Origin: Bacteroidota bacterium
Lineage (GTDB): Bacteria; Bacteroidota; Bacteroidia; Cytophagales; Cyclobacteriaceae
Direction: 5' to 3'
DNA length: 64,000 nt
Assembly (NCBI GenBank): GCA_018267215.1
Contig: JAFDYX010000001.1
Coordinates: 1-64,000 of the forward strand
Within the stretch, counting starts at the first letter, position 1; every line of letters begins with the position of its first letter. Positions 59,166-64,000 of this stretch are shown here, piece by piece. The notes under the pieces were generated by a model, which was not told the DNA's origin, searched no databases, and saw only the letters and a program-made list of their open reading frames with translations. Both the position numbers and the translations under genes were made by a program.

Positions 59166-61232
59166 ATGCAACGATTGATTTTTGATTCTCACCCCGCATT
59201 CATTCTGGTTTGCTTGTTAGCCGGGTGGGGTTATGCGCACTTGCTTTACAAAAGCCATCATACCTGGGGCAAACGAACCAACCGGATATTATTTGTGCTG
59301 CGGTTTTTGGTTGTAGCGTTTTTATCTTTTCTGTTAGTAGGTCCTGTATTGAAACTGATTACCAACCGGCATGAAAAACCCGTGATAGCCGTAGTGGTTG
59401 ATAATTCTATATCCCTCATTGGCAAAATTGATTCAATAAAAATCTTGAATGAGTTAACCTCTGCCAAAAAACAATGGCAAGAAGCAGGTTATGAAGTTGC
59501 CTGGAGAAACCTTGCGGGAAAAGAGGTTGACCGCATTGCGTTAACCAATAATACTTCTGACTTAAGCAGCGCTCTTCGTTCGGTGGTGAATGAGTTTGAA
59601 GGTAAAAATTTGGCGCGCATAGTCCTGCTTTCAGATGGAGTTTATAATTCAGGGGCATCGCCTTTGTTTACTACGTGGCGTGTGCCGGTTACCACAGTCG
59701 GTTTGGGCGACACAATAGAACACGCTGACTTAGTGCTGAAAAATATTGCTTACAACAAAATTGCCTACCAGGGAAATCAGTTTCCGGTGCGCGCGGAGGT
59801 AGCGGTGCAAAAAATGCCGGAGCAAGATGTTACAGTTTCCATTTTTAAAGAGGGTGTCCGCATTCAGCAACAGAAAAAAAATTCTGCCCATCAATCGTTA
59901 GTTGATTTTAATTTTCTGATAGAAGCCAAAGAAAAAGGTATTCAGCGGTTAGAGGTTGTCGTTGAGTCCACAGCAGGCGAATTCAATCTGAAGAATAATC
60001 GGACAAGCATCTATGTAGAAGTAGTGGAAGGGAAGAAAAAAATATTGGCCATTGCCCCTGCGCCCCATCCCGACCTGAAGGCATTGCGTTCGGTGGTAGA
60101 AAAAAATCCGAACTATGAATTTATTGTTCACATTCCGGGTATTTCAAAAACAGATCCTTCGTTGCTTCAGCCCAATCAAACTGAGCTAGTCATTTTTCAT
60201 AACCCGGCAGATTATGGAATGAAAACCAACGCATTGTTGGCACAACTGAGCAAAGGGCGGTCATCAGTATTATTGATAATCGGGAGCAACTCCAATCTCC
60301 GCCAGCTTCCGGCTGTGGGCATTCCATTTTCGTTTCCCAATGTTGCTCAAACAGATGAAGTCAGTCCGGTAGCTAATCCGTCTTTCACGGGTTTTGAATT
60401 AGCCGAAAACAGCAATTCTATTTTTTCATTTTATCCGCCTGTGCCCGTGCCGTTGGGCAAGTTTAGCTTTCCGCCCCAGGCTCAGGTGCTGCTCCATCAA
60501 CGTATAGGCAGCGTGGCCACCGACCGGCCGCTGTTGCTATTCTGGAATGAAGGCAGTAAAAAAATGGCCGCCTTTGTAGGCGAAAATTTCTGGCGTTGGC
60601 GCATGGAAGAATTTTCGAGAACAGAAAAAGCAGAAGTGTTTGACGATCTGTTTTCTAAAACCATTCAATACCTCAGCACATTAGACGACAAAAGGAAATT
60701 CAAATTTTTTCCGGTTCAATCAGAATTTAATGAAAACGCTCCGGTAGTTTTTGAAGGACAAGTGTATAACGATTTATTCGAAAAAATTTATGGCCATAAA
60801 ATAGATATTACCCTGCGAGACCCTAAGGGCAAAATTACTTCTTACAACTACATCCTCGGCCGAGGTGGCGAGCGATATACGCTGGGCGGATTGAGCGAAG
60901 GGGTTTATCATTATTCGGCTACTGCCACAATAAATGGAAAAAAGGAATCAGTGAGCGGACAGTTTTTAGTCGTTGCCCAATCTATCGAGTTGCAAAATCT
61001 GGTGGCAGACCACAGCTTGCTGCGTAAGTTGGCACAATCAACAGGTGGTAAATTTTACAACCAATCAGTATGGAACAATTTGGCTTCAGAATTTGCAAAC
61101 AACAAGGCAGCCGATGTCATCCACTCGGAAGAAACATTTCAGCCTCTCGTCCATGCCAAATGGTTTTTCTTTTTGCTGATGGTATTCATCAGCAGCGAAT
61201 GGTTTCTTAGAAAATATTTGGGAAGCTACTAA
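59166..61232 (+). CDS. Membrane-anchored VWA-like protein of unknown role
   Basis: 688 residues. Two N-terminal membrane helices (about 12-30 and 42-60) are followed by a von Willebrand A-like domain with a complete MIDAS-type motif VVVDNSISL (Asp-x-Ser-x-Ser) and RIVLLSDGVYNSG, then long beta-rich domains (Ig-like and glutamine-amidotransferase-like, about 290-470), and a last helix WFFFLLMVFISSEWFL near the C-terminus. The layout matches the Bacteroidota BatA-like or DUF4159-like proteins with a VWA between membrane helices. It sits 13 bases behind rarA but a functional link is not evident. Confidence 0.72.
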   Translation: MQRLIFDSHPAFILVCLLAGWGYAHLLYKSHHTWGKRTNRILFVLRFLVVAFLSFLLVGPVLKLITNRHEKPVIAVVVDNSISLIGKIDSIKILNELTSAKKQWQEAGYEVAWRNLAGKEVDRIALTNNTSDLSSALRSVVNEFEGKNLARIVLLSDGVYNSGASPLFTTWRVPVTTVGLGDTIEHADLVLKNIAYNKIAYQGNQFPVRAEVAVQKMPEQDVTVSIFKEGVRIQQQKKNSAHQSLVDFNFLIEAKEKGIQRLEVVVESTAGEFNLKNNRTSIYVEVVEGKKKILAIAPAPHPDLKALRSVVEKNPNYEFIVHIPGISKTDPSLLQPNQTELVIFHNPADYGMKTNALLAQLSKGRSSVLLIIGSNSNLRQLPAVGIPFSFPNVAQTDEVSPVANPSFTGFELAENSNSIFSFYPPVPVPLGKFSFPPQAQVLLHQRIGSVATDRPLLLFWNEGSKKMAAFVGENFWRWRMEEFSRTEKAEVFDDLFSKTIQYLSTLDDKRKFKFFPVQSEFNENAPVVFEGQVYNDLFEKIYGHKIDITLRDPKGKITSYNYILGRGGERYTLGGLSEGVYHYSATATINGKKESVSGQFLVVAQSIELQNLVADHSLLRKLAQSTGGKFYNQSVWNNLASEFANNKAADVIHSEETFQPLVHAKWFFFLLMVFISSEWFLRKYLGSY

Positions 61233-61276
61233 AGCCAGCCTTGCTGGTTAAAAGCACAATAGGATGACATGAAGAG

Positions 61277-61362
61277 TACCCGGGACGGGAGTTGAACCCG
61301 TACAGCCTTTAAGGGCCACAGGATTTTAAGTCCTGCGTGTCTACCAATTCCACCACCCGGGC
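61277..61362 (-). tRNA. tRNA-Leu (anticodon TAA)
   Basis: 86 nt with the long variable arm of class II tRNAs; anticodon TAA at 61328-61326; CCA not encoded. The acceptor stem is GCCCGGG/CCCGGGT with a G1-U72 wobble. It follows an incomplete copy of its own 5' half on the same strand. It and the two neighbouring features fill the 436-base gap 61233-61668. Confidence 0.93.
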
Positions 61363-61390
61363 AGACTATATTTTCAAAAACTAACTTCGC

Positions 61391-61453
61391 CCTGCATTAC
61401 CAATTCCCAACCTTCACTTTGCTCCGGTTGGCAGGCACCACCCGGGCAGACTA
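61391..61453 (-). pseudogene. Interrupted 5' half of a second tRNA-Leu
   Basis: On the minus strand the 18 bases TAGTCTGCCCGGGTGGTG (61453-61436) repeat exactly the flank and first 12 bases of the intact tRNA-Leu. After 28 extra bases (61435-61408) the tRNA sequence resumes as GGAATTGGTA (61407-61398) and then a degenerate GCAGG. The extra bases contain an inverted repeat CCAACC/GGTTGG. No 3' half of the tRNA follows, so it is not functional as a tRNA. Confidence 0.6.
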
Positions 61454-61454
61454 A

Positions 61455-61488
61455 AAATAAAAGCACCTGTATAATGGTGCTTTTATTT
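61455..61488 (-). terminator. Terminator of tRNA-Gly
   Basis: AAATAAAAGCACC (61455-61467) and GGTGCTTTTATTT (61476-61488) form a perfect 13-bp stem with an 8-base loop, 4 bases after the tRNA-Gly 3' end. The stem is AT-rich at its base, with T-rich sequence on the minus strand. Confidence 0.8.
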
Positions 61489-61490
61489 CT

Positions 61491-61564
<74 letters not shown>

Positions 61565-61637
61565 TTGTAAGCCTAAACCTGTGAAGGCTCTGCTTATTTG
61601 ATCAGCCTCTGCTTTTGCTTTGGCCGAAAAAGGACTG

Positions 61638-61668
61638 CAAAGTTAATTCGGTTTGCTAAAAATCCAAA
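61638..61668 (-). promoter_or_regulatory. Consensus promoter of tRNA-Gly
   Basis: TTTG (61668-61665), exactly 19 bases, TAACTTTG (61645-61638) on the minus strand, about 73 bases before the tRNA. It starts right after the stop codon of the DinB-like gene and is the cleanest -33/-7 pair in the window. Confidence 0.8.
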
Positions 61669-62235
61669 TCACAACTTGTCAGTAAAGTGCCTGCGTTCTT
61701 TCGGCTTGTCAAAATGCTCTTTGTTAAAGTCGTCTGACTTGCCTTTGGGTATCGAAAGCGACCGGAAGCTATCTCCCTTCAATATTTTGGCCTGATATAC
61801 TATTTGCCCTACATGATGCGGATAATGAGCCAGTTGCCGTTGGATGGCCTCCAGCACACTTTGCCCCTCGTGGCGGATATAAACAATCGTAGAAAGGTCG
61901 GCAGGCTTCAGGCTCTCCAATGTATCCAATAAACATTTCCACCCTTTTTGCCAGGCCTCCATCATTTCTGATTTATTGGCATACGATTTTTCGAACTCAG
62001 CCTCACGCTGGCGCCACGGCTTTTCGCCATCGGTAGTCAAAAAATCCGTCCATCGCGAAAGCATATTGCCGCTCAGGTGGTGAACAATCAAAGCGATGCT
62101 GTTGCTGGCCTGATTTGGTTTTGCCAACACTTCTTCATCGGTGAGCTGATCCATCGCTCCTTCTCCCAGCTTTTTGTAATACCGGAACAGTTTAATAGAA
62201 CTTTCTAAAAATTCCTGCTCAAGAGGCTTCGACAT
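61669..62235 (-). CDS. DinB-superfamily protein (DUF1572)
   Basis: 188 residues, a four-helix bundle. The metal-site histidines are seen in LIVHHLSGNMLSRW and LAHYPHHVGQIVYQAK, the order used by DUF1572/DinB-like proteins; some homologues act as thiol-dependent S-transferases (bacillithiol), which would fit the presence of ypdA in the window. No DNA-damage link is implied. It overlaps the desaturase gene by 17 bases, so the two are co-translated. Confidence 0.83.
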   Translation of the reverse strand: MSKPLEQEFLESSIKLFRYYKKLGEGAMDQLTDEEVLAKPNQASNSIALIVHHLSGNMLSRWTDFLTTDGEKPWRQREAEFEKSYANKSEMMEAWQKGWKCLLDTLESLKPADLSTIVYIRHEGQSVLEAIQRQLAHYPHHVGQIVYQAKILKGDSFRSLSIPKGKSDDFNKEHFDKPKERRHFTDKL

Positions 62236-63199
62236 TTTCTTCCGTTTTTTCTGTCCGCTCGTCTTTTGCCACAGGTGGGCGTGATTGATCGTATTGGCGT
62301 TTCAATTCCTGCGCGTGTTTCTTGTCTTTCGAAAATTTGATGTGGTCGGGCACGCCTTTCAATTCCCAAATCAACCCGACTGCCTGAAAGCCGCGTAAAA
62401 TATAATAGGTAACATCAATCTCCCACCAGAAAAAACCCTGGCGCGAGGCCACTTCATAATAATGGTGGTTGTTGTGCCATCCTTCGCCCATTGTCAGCAA
62501 TGCCAGCCATACGCTGTTGCGCGATTCATCGCCAGTTTGGTAGCGCTGTCTGCCAAATTTGTGCATGATGGAGTTGATGGAGAACGTGCCGTGGTAAGTG
62601 ATAACCGTGCTCAAAAAGAATCCGATAAACAAGGCAGAAAAACCGGCTGTTGAAAACATTGCGGTGATGCTGCCGCCATCTACGATACCGCCCAGCGCCA
62701 TGATGACCAACGCCAAAGTTGTAGGCGCTACGAGATAGTGTTTGTTCAACCAAACCAACTCAGGGTATTTGGCATAATCGCCAATGGTTTTGTAATCTGT
62801 CTCTTTAAAGTCGGGGCCCACGATCCAGCCTACATGCGAATACCAAAATCCGTAAATCTTCATTGAGTGCGGATCGGCCGGTGTGTCGCTGTAGCGGTGG
62901 TGGTGGCGATGGTGGGCTGCCCACCACAGAGCGCCTTTTTGTGCTGACGTTTGCGCCATGAAGGCGATGACAAACTGAAACCAACGCGAAGTTTTATACG
63001 ATTTGTGGGCGAAGTAACGGTGGTATCCGCCTGTAATCCAGAACATGCGGAAGAAATAAAAGAATCCGCACAGGATCCAATCAAAAAGAGTAGCACCTGT
63101 AAATAATGCCCCTAACGGCAGCAGGTGAATCAGCAAAAAAGCGATCTCCTGTTTTAAGATCGGTTTTCTTCGCGCTTCGGGTTTTAAGGTAGCCTCCAT
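62219..63199 (-). CDS. Acyl-CoA/acyl-lipid delta-9 desaturase
   Basis: 326 residues, integral membrane di-iron enzyme. Three His boxes are complete: HRYFAHKSY, HRHHHRYSD and GWHNNHHYYE. Hydrophobic hairpins around them match stearoyl-CoA desaturases. It introduces a double bond into fatty acids to keep the membrane fluid. The last 40 residues are charged (KRQYDQSRPPVAKDERTEKTEENVE) and probably cytosolic and flexible. Its 3' end overlaps the DinB-like gene by 17 bases. Confidence 0.93.
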   Translation of the reverse strand: MEATLKPEARRKPILKQEIAFLLIHLLPLGALFTGATLFDWILCGFFYFFRMFWITGGYHRYFAHKSYKTSRWFQFVIAFMAQTSAQKGALWWAAHHRHHHRYSDTPADPHSMKIYGFWYSHVGWIVGPDFKETDYKTIGDYAKYPELVWLNKHYLVAPTTLALVIMALGGIVDGGSITAMFSTAGFSALFIGFFLSTVITYHGTFSINSIMHKFGRQRYQTGDESRNSVWLALLTMGEGWHNNHHYYEVASRQGFFWWEIDVTYYILRGFQAVGLIWELKGVPDHIKFSKDKKHAQELKRQYDQSRPPVAKDERTEKTEENVEAS

Positions 63200-63270
63200 A
63201 CTATTTCATTACTAAAAAATATCTTTTGTTTTAGAAAATCCCTTCTCCAGTTTGTGACAGCCCGGCTGAG

Positions 63271-63867
63271 TTAAGAAATCTGTTTCTTCAACTCATTGAC
63301 CAATTGAGCGGCATTGCCCTCGCACGCCTGACGAAAATTTTTTAATAGCGAAGAAGCCTCGGGCAGCGAGAAATGGATTTTGCCCGTTTCTTCGTTTAGT
63401 TTTTTTTTCGCCCGGCAAAACAACTGGCGGCAGTGGTCTTTCTTTTTATTGAAAGTTTGTTGCAGTTCATCGTAATCAAAATCAAAACCTTCTTTCAATA
63501 AATAAATGGCACGCTCCAATGGCTCTAATTTTGTTTGCAATACTTTAAAGGCATGTGCCAGATTAATGTCGAGGTCTATTTTAGAAAGATTGATTTCTTT
63601 AAAGCGTGTCAGCAATTCGGGTAAATGAAGATGGTCTAAATATTCTTCTTTCTTTTTACGCAACGAGTTGATGTGGTTCAGGCAGTTGTTGGTTACCGCG
63701 CGGATCAGATAGGCTTTTGTGTTCTCTATTTTTTTCTGATCTATACTGAGCCACTTCATAAATGTTTCTTGCACAATATCTTCTGCGTCTTCCTTGCAGC
63801 GCACCAAATTGTAGGCGATGGTGTGCAGCAGCGGCTGATAAAGCGTTATGGTCTGAGCCTGTGTCAT
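63271..63867 (-). CDS. ECF-type RNA polymerase sigma factor
   Basis: 198 residues from ATG 63867. Region 2: DAEDIVQETFMKWLS and the DNA-melting helix TKAYLIRAVTNNCLNHI. Region 4: KLEPLERAIYLLKEGFDFDYDELQQTFNKKKDHCRQLFCRAKKKL, where the HTH is looser than normal. A further 30-residue tail follows region 4, as in SigJ-like ECF factors. No anti-sigma gene is adjacent in the window. A TACCTTTG box at 63884-63877 on this strand lies 9 bases before the ATG. Targets unknown; the desaturase next door is one candidate. Confidence 0.87.
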   Translation of the reverse strand: MTQAQTITLYQPLLHTIAYNLVRCKEDAEDIVQETFMKWLSIDQKKIENTKAYLIRAVTNNCLNHINSLRKKKEEYLDHLHLPELLTRFKEINLSKIDLDINLAHAFKVLQTKLEPLERAIYLLKEGFDFDYDELQQTFNKKKDHCRQLFCRAKKKLNEETGKIHFSLPEASSLLKNFRQACEGNAAQLVNELKKQIS

Positions 63868-63933
63868 GTGCGGGCACAAAGGTACGGCAAAAGGATGAAT
63901 GACTATGTATAAAAAAATGAATATCGAGTGGAA

Positions 63934-63999
63934 CTAATGATCGTCAGCCGGATAATAAATACCTGCTTTTACGCGGATGCGATCGAGTGTTTCCATTAA
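63934..63999 (-). CDS. 3' end of a gene running off the window
   Basis: On the minus strand the frame entering from the window edge reads LMETLDRIRVKAGIYYPADDH and stops at TAG (63936-63934). Only about 21 codons are visible, so neither the start nor the family can be named. The ending is plausible for a real coding end; it could also be chance. Confidence 0.35.
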   Translation of the reverse strand, partial: LMETLDRIRVKAGIYYPADDH

Positions 64000-64000
64000 A

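Noticed and set aside
61277-61453. tRNA-Leu repeat as a phage or island attachment site
   Set aside because: The repeated part is the 5' end plus upstream flank, while att sites normally use the 3' half; the distance is under 200 bases and no integrase is present.

Overview
The window comes from a member of the Bacteroidota, most likely a Cytophagales-type free-living heterotroph. The signs are a SusC/SusD pair, a type IX secretion (T9SS) C-terminal sorting domain, PorE-like TPR/propeller/OmpA architecture, FloA with an NfeD partner, YpdA, and a recurring promoter pattern of TTTG (or TTTC), 19-20 bases, then TAnnTTTG. Many genes overlap by ATGA. There are no phage genes, integrases, transposases or CRISPR arrays.

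Layout. 1-900: end of a GIY-YIG nuclease gene and a MntA/HepT toxin-antitoxin pair. 960-17460: mostly housekeeping genes, namely FloA/NfeD, an aldo-keto reductase, Rieske, YraN, a phosphoglucose/phosphomannose isomerase, a DUF433/DUF5615 pair coupled to lipB, YpdA, an amino-sugar kinase coupled to MurQ, a SprT-like protein, a tiny Ala/Lys-rich lipoprotein, Der and Era. 17700-24040: a TolC/adaptor/RND efflux operon with three small trailing genes. 24200-35730: a STAS-like gene, then a minus-strand block consisting of a sensor kinase and NarL-type regulator, followed by a PQQ-type propeller, a PorE-like OmpA protein and an exported TPR-CHAT (caspase-like) protein. 35896-39228: an exported CotH-like protein with a T9SS signal and an M1 peptidase.

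39257-55692: a ten-gene minus-strand polysaccharide-utilisation locus for sialylated glycans. SusC/SusD import; two sialidases, a sialate O-acetylesterase and a SGNH-GH20 fusion release sugars outside the cytoplasm; a kelch mutarotase (NanM-like), MFS transporter, NanA-like lyase and AGE-type epimerase would take Neu5Ac to ManNAc and GlcNAc. A divergent GntR/FCD regulator faces the locus, and a perfect 19-bp palindrome lies just upstream of susC. No sugar kinase is in the locus; the kinase at 12462 is the only candidate in the window.

56560-64000: initiator tRNA, threonine aldolase, RarA/MgsA, a VWA-type membrane protein, tRNA-Leu and tRNA-Gly with a damaged tRNA-Leu copy between them, a DinB-like protein, an acyl-lipid desaturase, an ECF sigma factor and the end of one more gene.

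Most worth a second look: the TCS/propeller/PorE-like/exported-CHAT block, the nan-locus operator and internal promoter, the toxin-antitoxin-like pair translationally coupled to lipB, the small-protein tail of the RND operon, and the interrupted tRNA-Leu copy.
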